The translations under genes were made by a program, and so were the position numbers. Shown here one piece after another: positions 32,448-40,054 of a DNA stretch of 64,000 nt. Each line of letters starts with the position of its first letter. Within the stretch, counting starts at the first letter, position 1. Source of the DNA: Stigmatella ashevillena (lineage in GTDB: Bacteria; Myxococcota; Myxococcia; Myxococcales; Myxococcaceae); assembly GCF_028368975.1 (NCBI RefSeq), contig NZ_JAQNDM010000002.1, forward strand, positions 2,366,007 through 2,430,006. The letters run 5' to 3'. Below the pieces are notes generated by a model that had not been told where the DNA came from, made no database searches, and saw nothing but the letters and a program-made list of their open reading frames with translations.

Positions 32448-32876
32448 ATGAACGGTACGGATAACAAGACGTCTTCTGGAGCGGGCGCACGCAGCGGCGG
32501 GTCGGGCGGCGGTGGCCGGGGCGGCGGTTTCGGTGGTGGCGACCGCGGCGGCTTTGGCGGTGGCGACCGGGGTGGTGACCGCGGCGGTTTCGGCGGCGGC
32601 GACCGCGGTGATCGCGGTGGCGATCGCGGCATGGACGATGACAAGCGGGGCGGACGCGGCTTTGGCCGCAAGAAGGTCTGCCGCTTCTGCGCCGAGAAGA
32701 ACGCCAAGGTGGACTTCAAGGATCAGGCCACGCTGAAGTACTTCGTCACCGAGCGCGGCAAGATCATTCCCCGCCGGATCTCCGGCAACTGCGCCAAGCA
32801 CCAGCGTGAGGTGGCAGTGGCCATCAAGCGCGCCCGCGGCTTGGCGCTCCTCCCCTACAACGCCATGGTCGGCTAA
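32448..32876 (+). CDS. rpsR: 30S ribosomal protein S18 with Gly/Arg-rich N-terminal extension
   Basis: A 142-residue S18. The conserved core (about residues 74-142) contains [27 protein letters not shown] and the C-terminal [15 protein letters not shown] together with the later cysteine and histidine is the zinc-binding (C+) form. The first 70 residues are an unusual low-complexity extension built from FGGGDRG and RGG-type units. Such stretches resemble eukaryotic RGG RNA-binding tails. The matching DNA is a short-period repeat. rplI follows 27 bp downstream. Confidence 0.95.
   Translation: MNGTDNKTSSGAGARSGGSGGGGRGGGFGGGDRGGFGGGDRGGDRGGFGGGDRGDRGGDRGMDDDKRGGRGFGRKKVCRFCAEKNAKVDFKDQATLKYFVTERGKIIPRRISGNCAKHQREVAVAIKRARGLALLPYNAMVG
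32519..32635 (+). repeat. Short-period repeat encoding FGGGDRG units in rpsR
   Basis: Repeated GGCGGTTTCGG / GGCGACCGCGG-type units encode three FGGGDRG motifs plus RGGDRG variants in the S18 N-terminal extension. Copies are imperfect and in frame. Edges are approximate. Confidence 0.7.
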
Positions 32877-32903
32877 CCCCGTCCGGGACTTCGGAGACAA
32901 CAC

Positions 32904-33347
32904 ATGAAGGTCATTCTTCGTGAGGACATCGACGGCCTCGGCAAGTCCGGAGAGCTGGTCACCATCAAGGACGGCTTCGGCCGCAACTTCCTCCTGCCCC
33001 GGAAGAAGGCGGTGCTCGCCAACGAGCAGAACATCCGCCAGCTGGAGCACGAGCAGTCCGTCATCACCGCGCGCAACGCCAAGCTGAAGGGCGCTGCCGA
33101 GGCGACGGCCAAGAAGATCGGCTCGGTGCAGATCGTCATCAAGCGCAAGGTGGGCGAGCAGGACAAGCTGTTCGGCTCCGTCACCGCGCTGGACATCGCC
33201 GAGGCGCTCGCCGCCCAGGGCCAGCAGGTGGATCGCCGCGGCCTGCACCTGCCCGAGCCCATCAAGACGGTGGGCAAGCACGAGGTGGAGCTGCGCCTGC
33301 ACCGGGACGTGGTCGCCAAGATCAAGGTGGACGTGCAGCCCGAGTAG
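32904..33347 (+). CDS. rplI: 50S ribosomal protein L9
   Basis: A 147-residue L9 that binds 23S rRNA. The N-terminal domain begins MKVILREDIDGLGKSGELV with GFGRNFLLPRKKAV; a connecting helix (about 41-75) and the C-terminal domain (GSVTALDIAEALAAQGQQVD, VELRLHRDVVAKIKVDV) follow. It ends the rpsF-rpsR-rplI group and is followed by a strong terminator before dnaB. Confidence 0.97.
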   Translation: MKVILREDIDGLGKSGELVTIKDGFGRNFLLPRKKAVLANEQNIRQLEHEQSVITARNAKLKGAAEATAKKIGSVQIVIKRKVGEQDKLFGSVTALDIAEALAAQGQQVDRRGLHLPEPIKTVGKHEVELRLHRDVVAKIKVDVQPE

Positions 33348-33371
33348 TGCGTCATCCCACCTTTGGATTCC

Positions 33372-33410
33372 GAGGGCCGTCCGGGCTTCACCGGGCGGCC
33401 CTCTTCTTTT
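33372..33410 (+). terminator. Intrinsic terminator between rplI and dnaB
   Basis: Bases 33372-33384 pair with 33391-33403 in a 13-bp stem with one G-T pair and a 6-base loop. TTCTTTTG follows directly. This should end the ribosomal protein transcript; dnaB may be expressed by read-through or a weak promoter after it. Confidence 0.85.
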
Positions 33411-33440
33411 GTCAGGTCAGCCTGTAAACTAGGGCCGCAG

Positions 33441-34820
33441 ATGTCCAACGTCCTTGATGGTCGGGAAGGTCGGCGGGTCCACGAGGATCTCGCTGCGGAG
33501 CGCGCGGTGCTGGGTGCCGTGCTGGCCGACAACAGCCTCATCGCGAGCGTGGCGGAGGTCGTCGCCTCGGACGACTTCTCCAGCCCAGCCCACTCGGCCA
33601 TCTTCGCGGCGATGCTCAAGCTGGACGGCTCCCAGCGGTCGGTGGACCACCTGACCCTGTCCGAGGAGCTGAAGGTGCTGGGGCAGCTGGCCGCGGTGGG
33701 CGGCCCCGCGTACCTGATGACGCTGGACCAGGTCGTGCCGCTGGCCAGCAACGCCGTCCAGTACGCCAAGATCGTCAGCGACCAGGCCACCCGCCGACGC
33801 CTGGCGGTGGTGGGGCGCGAAATCCTGGAGATGGCCAGCCAGGAGACGGGCGACGTGGAGGTCGTCGTCGACGAGGCGGCGCGCAAGATGTTCCTCCTGG
33901 CCGAGAAGCGCCGGGAAGGCGATCTGCTTCCGGTCAGCGACTTGATGGAGCAGACGCTCAACCTGCTCGACAAGATGAAGGCCTCGTCCTCGGGCGTGAC
34001 GGGCCTGTCCACCGGCTACGTGGACCTGGACATGCAGCTCACCGGCCTGCACTCCGGCGAGCTCATCATCCTCGCGGCCCGCCCGGGCATCGGCAAGACG
34101 TCGTTGGCGATGAACATCGCCACGCACGCCGCCCTGGAAGAGGAGCCCAAGGCGGTCGCCATCTTCAGCCTGGAAATGCCCTCGGATCAGCTGCTGATGC
34201 GTCTGCTGGCCTCCAGCGCGCGCGTGGACATGAAGAAGCTGCGCGGAGGCCGACTCACGCAGCACGACGAGGAGAAGTTCCAGGAGATGGCGGGCAAGCT
34301 CTACAACGCCCCCATCTACATCGACGACTCGGGCGGCCTGTCCCCCTTCGACTTGCGCGCCAAGGCGCGGCGGCTCAAGCAGAAGGACTCGCGGCTGTCG
34401 CTCATCGTCATCGACTACCTCCAGCTCATGCACCAGAAGGGCAAGGTGGAGAGCCGCCAGTTGGAGGTGAGCGAAATCTCCCGTGGCCTCAAGCAGCTCG
34501 CCAAGGAGCTGGAGGTGCCCATCATCGCCCTCAGCCAGCTCAACCGAAAGGTGGAGGAGCGCAAGGGAGGCAAGCCCATGCTCAGCGACCTGCGCGAGTC
34601 CGGCTCCATCGAGCAAGACGCGGACGTGGTGATGTTCATCCACCGCGAAGAGCAGGAAGAAGGCGGGGATGGCGGAGACGGCGGCCGCTCGAGCACCGTC
34701 ATCCCCGTGGAGCTGATCATCGCCAAGCAGCGCAATGGCCCCGTCGGCTCGATTGATCTCGTCTTCCTCTCGGAGTTCACGCGCTTCGAGAGCCGCGCCC
34801 GGGGCGACTTCCAGCAGTAG
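33441..34820 (+). CDS. dnaB: Replicative DNA helicase
   Basis: The hexameric helicase of the replication fork. The 459-residue protein has the N-terminal primase-interacting domain (about residues 17-120, AAERAVLGAVLADNSLI) and the RecA-type motor: Walker A ARPGIGKTSLAMN, the AIFSLEMPSDQL segment, Walker B LIVIDYLQLM, and the LSQLNRKVEERKGGKP and SGSIEQDADVV motifs. No intein is present. A Gly/Glu-rich insert (EEQEEGGDGGDGG) lies before the last strand. ATG at 33441 has AGGG 6 bases upstream. It is convergent with the thiD-like gene, with only 10 bases between the stops. Confidence 0.97.
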   Translation: MSNVLDGREGRRVHEDLAAERAVLGAVLADNSLIASVAEVVASDDFSSPAHSAIFAAMLKLDGSQRSVDHLTLSEELKVLGQLAAVGGPAYLMTLDQVVPLASNAVQYAKIVSDQATRRRLAVVGREILEMASQETGDVEVVVDEAARKMFLLAEKRREGDLLPVSDLMEQTLNLLDKMKASSSGVTGLSTGYVDLDMQLTGLHSGELIILAARPGIGKTSLAMNIATHAALEEEPKAVAIFSLEMPSDQLLMRLLASSARVDMKKLRGGRLTQHDEEKFQEMAGKLYNAPIYIDDSGGLSPFDLRAKARRLKQKDSRLSLIVIDYLQLMHQKGKVESRQLEVSEISRGLKQLAKELEVPIIALSQLNRKVEERKGGKPMLSDLRESGSIEQDADVVMFIHREEQEEGGDGGDGGRSSTVIPVELIIAKQRNGPVGSIDLVFLSEFTRFESRARGDFQQ

Positions 34821-34830
34821 CGCCGGCGCC

Positions 34831-35571
34831 CTACCCCTGGCCTGTCCGCAAGTACCGGGTCACGAAAGCCTTCGCCCGGCGCGCGGCGGCGTCCACCGGG
34901 CGCCCCCTTCCCAGCTCCACCGCGAGCGCCGAGGCCAACCGGCATCCGGTCCCCCTCAGCCCTGGACGCCGGGCGACGCGGACCCCCGTCAGCAGCTTCG
35001 TCTGGCCGGGCAGGCACAGCACATCCACGGCCCCACGCGCCCGGTGCCCACCCTTCACGAACACCGCCCCGAACCCCAGGGAGACCAGCTCCTGGCCTGC
35101 CTGCGCGGCCTCCTCCACCGTGCGCACCTCGGAGAGCCCCAACAACCACGCGGCCTCCTCCAAGTTGGGGGTGATGGCCACGCGAGGCCCCGCCAACGCC
35201 AGGTAGTGCCGGGCGGACAGGCGCGAGAGGGACTCGCCGCGCGAGCTCCTCACGACCGGATCCACCACCCACCAGGCCTCCACGCCCCGCAGGGCTTCAC
35301 GCAGCGCCCCCAGCCGGAGGGCATCCGGCACCACCCCCAGCTTCACCGCGTGCAGGGGGCCCAGCTCCCGCGCCGCAGCCACCTGGGCGCGCAGCAGCCG
35401 CGGCGGCGTGGCCTCGGTCTGGAAGGTGGTAATGCCCTGCGCCGTCTGCACGGTGGGAATGGCGACTGGAGCCGCCCCCAGGGCCCGCACCGTGGACAGA
35501 TCCGCCAGCAGGCCCGCCCGGCCCGTGGGCTCATGGCCCGCGAGCAGCAATACCCGAGGAAACGCGCTCAC
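34831..35571 (-). CDS. thiD: ThiD-like hydroxymethylpyrimidine/phosphomethylpyrimidine kinase
   Basis: A 246-residue ribokinase-fold kinase of the ThiD group, which phosphorylates HMP and HMP-P for thiamine synthesis. Visible features are LLLAGHEPTGRAGLLADLST at the N-terminus (usually AGxDPSGGAGI, so here altered), AVKLGVVPDA, VVDPVVRSSRG, ITPNLEEAAWLLG, VFVKGGH and the anion hole/catalytic region RGTGCRLASALA. The substitution of GHEPTGRAG for the DPSGGAG segment and a slightly short length leave some doubt about substrate. Its GTG overlaps the stop of the upstream amidotransferase gene (GTGA), so the two are coupled. No other thi gene is nearby. Confidence 0.8.
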   Translation of the reverse strand: MSAFPRVLLLAGHEPTGRAGLLADLSTVRALGAAPVAIPTVQTAQGITTFQTEATPPRLLRAQVAAARELGPLHAVKLGVVPDALRLGALREALRGVEAWWVVDPVVRSSRGESLSRLSARHYLALAGPRVAITPNLEEAAWLLGLSEVRTVEEAAQAGQELVSLGFGAVFVKGGHRARGAVDVLCLPGQTKLLTGVRVARRPGLRGTGCRLASALAVELGRGRPVDAAARRAKAFVTRYLRTGQG

Positions 35572-36335
35572 CGCCGGTGGTCACGCGCTTTCTGGATGAA
35601 GACCTTGTAGAGGCCGCCGTGCACCGGAAGGTTGTTCAGCATGTACTCTGGGTGCCACTGCACGCCCACCGCGAAGAGGTGGGCGCTGGACTCGATGGCC
35701 TCGATGACACCATCGGAGGAGACGGCGCTCACGGTCACCTGAGGCCCCGGCTTCTTCACGGCCTGATGGTGCGTGGAGTTCACCATGAGCTGACCGCGCC
35801 CCACGGCCTCCGCGAGCAGCGAACCCTCGCGGACATCCACGGGATGCTGCGGCTGGGTGCGATCATGCTTCTGCTCGTGTTCGCGGGCCTCGGGCAGCTC
35901 ACGGGCGATGTCCTGATGGAGCGTGCCGCCCAGCACCACGTTGAGCAGCTGCATGCCGCCGCAGATGCCCAGCACCGGCATGTTGCGCTTGAGCGCCGCG
36001 CGCATCATCGCGGTCTCGAACGAGGTCCGCCCTTCCTTCAGAGCGCCCATCCCCTCCCCAGCGGTCTCTCCATACGCCTCGGCGGGAATATCGAAGGCCC
36101 CTCCGGTGACGAGCAACCCGGAGACGCGGTCCAGGTAGGCCTCCACGCACAAGGGGTCCTCCGTGTACGGCAGCACGAAGGGCAGCCCACCGGAGCGCAA
36201 CACCGCCTCCGCATACGGCACCTTCAGCTCATACCGGGCAAAGGGCGCCTCCGGGGAGGCGCTGGTCCAATCGGGCGTGATGCCGATGTTGGGCCGGCGA
36301 GGGGGCAGCCCGTGGTGTCTCGGAGGATGCGTCAT
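35568..36335 (-). CDS. Class I glutamine amidotransferase-like peptidase C26 (PuuD-like)
   Basis: A 255-residue gamma-glutamyl hydrolase-type protein. The nucleophile is the cysteine in VLGICGGMQLLNV and the partner His and Glu are in VGVQWHPEYM. It also shows the family GLLVTGGAFDIPAEAYGE segment and STHHQAV. PuuD-type enzymes cleave gamma-glutamyl-GABA or related amides; the actual substrate is not readable here. It begins at an ATG at 36335 and ends in a 4-bp overlap with the thiD-like gene. A candidate promoter for the divergent gene at 36523 lies upstream. Confidence 0.87.
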   Translation of the reverse strand: MTHPPRHHGLPPRRPNIGITPDWTSASPEAPFARYELKVPYAEAVLRSGGLPFVLPYTEDPLCVEAYLDRVSGLLVTGGAFDIPAEAYGETAGEGMGALKEGRTSFETAMMRAALKRNMPVLGICGGMQLLNVVLGGTLHQDIARELPEAREHEQKHDRTQPQHPVDVREGSLLAEAVGRGQLMVNSTHHQAVKKPGPQVTVSAVSSDGVIEAIESSAHLFAVGVQWHPEYMLNNLPVHGGLYKVFIQKARDHRR

Positions 36336-36457
36336 GGAGCGTTCTCGAGGCTATTTCCCCTCCAGCCCGTGTCAAACGGGGTCCCTTGAGAAAGGGCTCG
36401 GGGAAGCGAAAGGCAATCAGAGACGTTCATCGGCTCCCAGAGGCAGGATGGGCGGCG

Positions 36458-36483
36458 TTGACAGATGGTCCCTCTGCTATAAG
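36458..36483 (+). promoter_or_regulatory. Candidate extended -10 promoter
   Basis: TTGACA at 36458-36463 and TATAAG at 36478-36483 are only 14 bases apart, but the -10 is preceded by TGC, giving an extended -10 element. The predicted start lies about 32 bases before the ATG at 36523. Confidence 0.45.
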
Positions 36484-36522
36484 GTGGCGGGCCCTTTTCC
36501 AAGAGATTCCGAGGATTTGAAC

Positions 36523-36879
36523 ATGGCGGACACGCTGGACCCGAAGCACCTCGATAAGCGCACCGCAGAGCGTTACCTGCGCAGTGGGCAGTTGAGCGAG
36601 GATGCGTACGCTCGCCACATCAAGGACCTGCCAGACGTGGCCGACAAGTCGGTCGCCGTGGTGACGGCGATGGATGGCGAGGAGTTCTTCGACGACGAGG
36701 ACGATGACCTCGAGGACGACGGCGTCGAGACCGTGGCGGCTGCGGCGGCGACCGAGGCGGCGGACGAAGAAGACGCCGACGAAGAGGACGCCGACGAAGA
36801 CGACGCCGACGAAGAGGACGCCGACGAGGAAGACGAGGCCGCGGCCAAGGACACCACGGAGGACACTGAAACCCCATGA
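36523..36879 (+). CDS. Small protein with aspartate/glutamate-rich tail
   Basis: A 118-residue protein of unknown function. Residues 1-55 are an ordinary helical segment (TAERYLRSGQLSEDAYARHI). The second half is extremely acidic: FFDDEDDDLEDDGVE, an Ala-rich spacer, and five tandem DEEDA-type units encoded by a 15-bp DNA repeat. Highly acidic tails occur on DNA-mimic or histone-chaperone-like proteins and on partners of basic proteins; that is only an analogy. The stop overlaps the start of the next gene (ATGA), which encodes a DUF1844 protein, so the two and the following membrane protein gene form a coupled three-gene operon. Confidence 0.75.
   Translation: MADTLDPKHLDKRTAERYLRSGQLSEDAYARHIKDLPDVADKSVAVVTAMDGEEFFDDEDDDLEDDGVETVAAAAATEAADEEDADEEDADEDDADEEDADEEDEAAAKDTTEDTETP
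36763..36837 (+). repeat. Five 15-bp tandem repeats encoding DEEDA units
   Basis: Units of the form GACGAAGAGGACGCC run at 36763-36777, 36778-36792, 36793-36807, 36808-36822 and 36823-36837, with one to a few changes each. Because the unit is a multiple of three, gain or loss would change tail length without a frameshift. Confidence 0.85.
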
Positions 36880-37187
36880 CCGACGAGAAGCGGGGAGAGA
36901 CGTTCGTGATGCGGGGCGAGACGCAGCCCACGGGAAGTGAGGCGCCCATCGCCTTCACGACCTTCATCATCGGGCTGGCCTCCTCCGCTCTCATCCATCT
37001 GGGAGACACGCCCAATCCCGAGACGGGCCTCACCGAGCGCAACGTGGGGATGGCCCGCCAGAGCCTGGATCTGCTGGCGATGCTGCACGTGAAGACCCGG
37101 GGCAACCTCACCGAGGAGGAGGAGAAGCTGTTCAACACCCTCCTCACCGATTTGCGCCTGCGCTTCGTGGAGGCGAGCAAGCGGTGA
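36876..37187 (+). CDS. DUF1844 domain protein
   Basis: A 103-residue protein with the DUF1844 pattern: FTTFIIGLASSALIHLGD near residues 27-45, ARQSLDLLAMLHVKTRGNLT and EEEKLFNTLLTDLRLRFVEA at the C-terminus. The family is widespread in Deltaproteobacteria-type and other phyla with unknown function. The start overlaps the stop of the acidic-tail protein and its own stop overlaps the GTG of the next gene. The tight coupling suggests a common complex or pathway. Confidence 0.87.
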   Translation: MTDEKRGETFVMRGETQPTGSEAPIAFTTFIIGLASSALIHLGDTPNPETGLTERNVGMARQSLDLLAMLHVKTRGNLTEEEEKLFNTLLTDLRLRFVEASKR

Positions 37188-37822
37188 GCGCGCCCTCGGC
37201 CCCGCGAAAGAGCCTGCCTCGGGGTATCCACATCGCGGCGGTGCTGTGCCTCATCCTGTCCGGACTGACCGGGATGTTCGCGGCAGTCGAGGCCACCAAC
37301 CTCACCCACCTGTCCGAGCTCCGGGACGAGGCCCCTCCGCGCATGAGCGTGCTCGGGGACCCGGCCGTCATCGAGCGCGTGGTGCAGGCGCAGATCTCCG
37401 CCCTGGAGCCCATGCGTGAACCCCGCTCGCTGATCCTGGGCGCGCTGGCGGTGGCGTGCGCGTTCACCTTCGTGGCCGCGGGCCGGATCCTCCGCCCCGG
37501 GGGACTGCCGCTGGAGGGAATGCGCCGGTTGTTGGGAGGAGCGGCCATCGCCGCCGCCATCCTGCGCACCATCGATGGCGCCCAGTGGATGGTGGTCGTC
37601 AAGCGCGTGGGAGTCGTCATGGCCGAGGCCATGGGCTCCCTTCCCGAGTTCCAGCACCCCACGGCCGCCGAGCAGGTGAAGAGCACGGTGCCCGTGTTGA
37701 TGTCGGCGGGCACCCTGGCCCAGACGATCTTCGTCGCTGGGGCCTTCGTGCTCATCGGCCAGTACTTCCGCAGTGACCGCGTCCGGGAGGCCGTGACAGC
37801 CCAGGATGGGCCCACCGAGTAA
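37184..37822 (+). CDS. Integral membrane protein, function unknown
   Basis: A 212-residue membrane protein. Predicted spans lie at about residues 16-36 (HIAAVLCLILSGLTGMFAAV), 84-100 (LGALAVACAFTFVAAG), 115-130 and 175-195 (GTLAQTIFVAGAFVLIGQYF). No catalytic motif is apparent. GTG start in a 4-bp overlap with the DUF1844 gene. It ends 13 bp before the stop of the convergent acyltransferase gene. Confidence 0.78.
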   Translation: MSAPSAPRKSLPRGIHIAAVLCLILSGLTGMFAAVEATNLTHLSELRDEAPPRMSVLGDPAVIERVVQAQISALEPMREPRSLILGALAVACAFTFVAAGRILRPGGLPLEGMRRLLGGAAIAAAILRTIDGAQWMVVVKRVGVVMAEAMGSLPEFQHPTAAEQVKSTVPVLMSAGTLAQTIFVAGAFVLIGQYFRSDRVREAVTAQDGPTE

Positions 37823-37835
37823 CACAGGGCGTGGC

Positions 37836-38456
37836 CTACCGCTTCTGGCGCCGGTCCCCCACCACCCGAGCAGGCACCCCCGCGACGATGGCCCACTCGG
37901 GCACGTCCCGAGTCACCACGGCCCCCATGGCCACCACCGCATGGGCCCCCACGGTTACCCCATCGGTCACCCCCGCGTTGGCGCCAATCCACACGTCTTC
38001 CCCCACGCGAATGCCCCGGGATTTCACCGGCTGCTCACGGATGGGCCTGTCCGGGGCCAGTCCATGGTTGAAGGCATAGAGGGCGGCCCCCGAGGCGATG
38101 CGTGTGCCATCCCCGATGTGGATGCCTGCAACCCCTCCATCCAGGCTGGCGCGGGCGTTGACGCTCACGCCGCGGCCCAGCACCACGGGGCCATGAATGA
38201 AGGCATCGGCTGCGATGCTCGAGCCTGGGCCAATGACGAGCGTGCGTCCGGGCTCGGCGAACAGACGGGCCTGGGGGGCCACGAAGCACCCCTCCGCGAT
38301 CTGGATCGTCTCCAGGTCCATGAAACGGGCCTGGACTTCTTGCTGCCAGGCGTCGGCCCAACTCCGGTGACGGGGCTTCAGAGAGAAGTAAAGCCAGGGC
38401 ATCCACGAGAGCCGTAACTTGTGCTGCTCACGCCGGCGCGCGTTCAGGTCATCCAC
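37836..38456 (-). CDS. Left-handed beta-helix acyltransferase (hexapeptide repeat)
   Basis: A 206-residue acyltransferase of the maltose/galactoside O-acetyltransferase type. Residues about 50-190 are hexapeptide repeats: VIGPGSSIAADAFIHGPVVL, GIHIGDGTRIASGA, IRVGEDVWIGANAGVTDGVT, VGAHAVVAMGAVV and IVAGVPARVVG. The AFNHG segment carries the catalytic histidine expected for acetyl transfer. The first 45 residues (WMPWLYFSLKPRHRSWADAW) are not typical and could contact membrane. Acceptor unknown; surface sugar modification is a reasonable guess. GTG start. Confidence 0.85.
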   Translation of the reverse strand: MDDLNARRREQHKLRLSWMPWLYFSLKPRHRSWADAWQQEVQARFMDLETIQIAEGCFVAPQARLFAEPGRTLVIGPGSSIAADAFIHGPVVLGRGVSVNARASLDGGVAGIHIGDGTRIASGAALYAFNHGLAPDRPIREQPVKSRGIRVGEDVWIGANAGVTDGVTVGAHAVVAMGAVVTRDVPEWAIVAGVPARVVGDRRQKR

Positions 38457-38497
38457 GGTGCCCGAGACTTACCCCTGTCACCCTTTGGGGCCAAGCC

Positions 38498-39040
38498 TCA
38501 CCGGCCCGGGCTTCCCGGCAGCCCTCCCGGACGTGACCGGACCATGCGGGTGAACACCCAGTCCGCGAAGGGCTCGGGGAGCAGGAAGAGCACCCGGACC
38601 TCCCCAAACCCCAGACACATCCCGCTCGACAAGGGGGCGGGCAACCGGGGGCTGACGCGGGCGCCCTCCACAAAGGTGCCGTTCTGGCTCTCCGCATCGT
38701 TCAGGTACCACACCCCGGTGCGCTCCTCCTGCTGGAAGGAGGCATGGAAGCGGCTCACCGTGGAGTCATCCAACATGATGTCATTGTTGGCGGCCCGCCC
38801 CAGGGTGATGCCGAACGCCAGGCCCGAAGGCCGGGCATGTTCGACCTTGCGCACCTCGAAGATGAGCGGATCCGACGACGTGGCGCGCTGAGAGCACACG
38901 CCCGAATGGGTGACCCACTGCAGCTCGTGCGCCTGCGCCGGCGGCGTCTCCCACACCAGCAAGGGCGAGCGCACCTGCACGAGAAAACCGGCCCGATCGT
39001 TCAACACGTTCCGAGCCGCGGCGGAAAAATTCAGTGGCAA
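38498..39040 (-). CDS. FHA-domain protein
   Basis: A protein of about 180 residues with a C-terminal forkhead-associated domain, which binds phosphothreonine peptides. The FHA core reads FGITLGRAANNDIMLDD, STVSRFHASF and NDAESQNGTFVEG, with the conserved Arg, Ser, His and Asn. The N-terminal 60 residues (AGFLVQVRSPLLVWETPP) look like a short beta domain. The TTG at 39040 is chosen because AAGGGGA lies 7 bases upstream. An in-frame ATG at 39208 would add 56 residues and overlap the upstream formylglutathione hydrolase gene by 8 bp; it lacks a good ribosome site. FHA proteins commonly serve the many Ser/Thr kinases of myxobacteria. Confidence 0.78.
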   Translation of the reverse strand: MPLNFSAAARNVLNDRAGFLVQVRSPLLVWETPPAQAHELQWVTHSGVCSQRATSSDPLIFEVRKVEHARPSGLAFGITLGRAANNDIMLDDSTVSRFHASFQQEERTGVWYLNDAESQNGTFVEGARVSPRLPAPLSSGMCLGFGEVRVLFLLPEPFADWVFTRMVRSRPGGLPGSPGR

Positions 39041-39200
39041 AGGCGCCGTCCCCTTCGCTCCCGATCCAGGCGGGAGACTTTCGTGACCTGAGCGCCCTTC
39101 CCTTCCAGAGGGCAAGGGCTCACCCACCCGCAGACGTTTGCGCCGGGCAACTCCGATTATAGAGAAGACCTCGGACTCAGGACCAGCCGGGGGGAGCGGT

Positions 39201-40052
39201 TCACGCATTCAGCGCCGCGGCGTGGTGGCGCAGGTGGTCTTCCATGAAGGTGGAGACGAAAAAGTAACTGTGGTCGTAACCCTCCTGCATTCTCAGGGTC
39301 AGCGGCTGTCCCACGGCCGCACAGGCGTCCCGGAGTTGATCCGGAAGCAGTTGCTCGGCGAGGAACTTGTCCCGCGTGCCTTGATCCACGAGCAACGGGG
39401 GCAATGGCTGGCGCAGCGCGCGGACGAGCTCGCTGGCATCCCATGCCTTCCACGCCTCGGCCTCCGGCCCGAGGTATCCCCCGAACGCCTTCTGCCCCCA
39501 CGGGCAGCGGATGGGCGCCGCGATGGGAGCGAACGCGGAGACCGAGCGGTAGCGGCCCGGCTGGCGCAGCGCACAGACGAGCGCCCCGTGTCCCCCCATG
39601 GAGTGGCCGAAGATGCCCTCGCGATCCGAGCGGGCAGGCAGGTGCTCGGCCACCAGCGCGGGCAGCTCCTGGGTGACGTACGTGAACATGCGGTACCGCG
39701 AGGACCAGGGGGCCTGGGTGGCGTCCACGTAGAAACCCGCCCCGGTGCCGAAGTCCCAGGCATCGTCCTCACCTGGGATGCCCGCGCCCCGCGGGCTGGT
39801 ATCCGGCGCCACGAGCATCACCCCCAGCTCCGCGGCCAGCCGCTGAGCGCCCCCCTTGGCCAGAAAGGTCTCCTCCGTGCAAGTGAGCCCCGCGAGGTAG
39901 TAGAGCACCGGTACCTTGCGGGACGCGGCCTGGGGCGGCGTGAAGACGCCAAAGCGCATCTCCCCGCCACAGGCCTGCGAGGCATGCCGGTAGAAGGCCA
40001 CGCTGCCACCGAAGCAGCGGTGTTCCGACGTGAGCGTCAGGGGCGATGTCAT
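39201..40052 (-). CDS. fghA: S-formylglutathione hydrolase
   Basis: An esterase-D type alpha/beta hydrolase that releases formate from S-formylglutathione, the second step of glutathione-dependent formaldehyde detoxification. The 283-residue protein has the oxyanion segment VLYYLAGLTCTEETF, APDTSPRG, DDAWDFGTGAGFYVDAT, the nucleophile motif IFGHSMGGHGAL, and the catalytic His in GYDHSYFF. ATG at 40052 is 2 bp from the stop of the upstream dehydrogenase, so the two steps are encoded in one operon. Confidence 0.95.
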   Translation of the reverse strand: MTSPLTLTSEHRCFGGSVAFYRHASQACGGEMRFGVFTPPQAASRKVPVLYYLAGLTCTEETFLAKGGAQRLAAELGVMLVAPDTSPRGAGIPGEDDAWDFGTGAGFYVDATQAPWSSRYRMFTYVTQELPALVAEHLPARSDREGIFGHSMGGHGALVCALRQPGRYRSVSAFAPIAAPIRCPWGQKAFGGYLGPEAEAWKAWDASELVRALRQPLPPLLVDQGTRDKFLAEQLLPDQLRDACAAVGQPLTLRMQEGYDHSYFFVSTFMEDHLRHHAAALNA

Positions 40053-40054
40053 GC

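Noticed and set aside
36763-36837. Tandem repeat as a CRISPR or phase-variable on/off switch
   Set aside because: Units are 15 bp, contiguous, inside a coding frame; gain or loss keeps the frame, and there are no spacers.
39090-39121. Imperfect inverted repeat between fghA and the FHA gene as a terminator
   Set aside because: The stem has several bulges and no T tract on the relevant strand; too weak to annotate.
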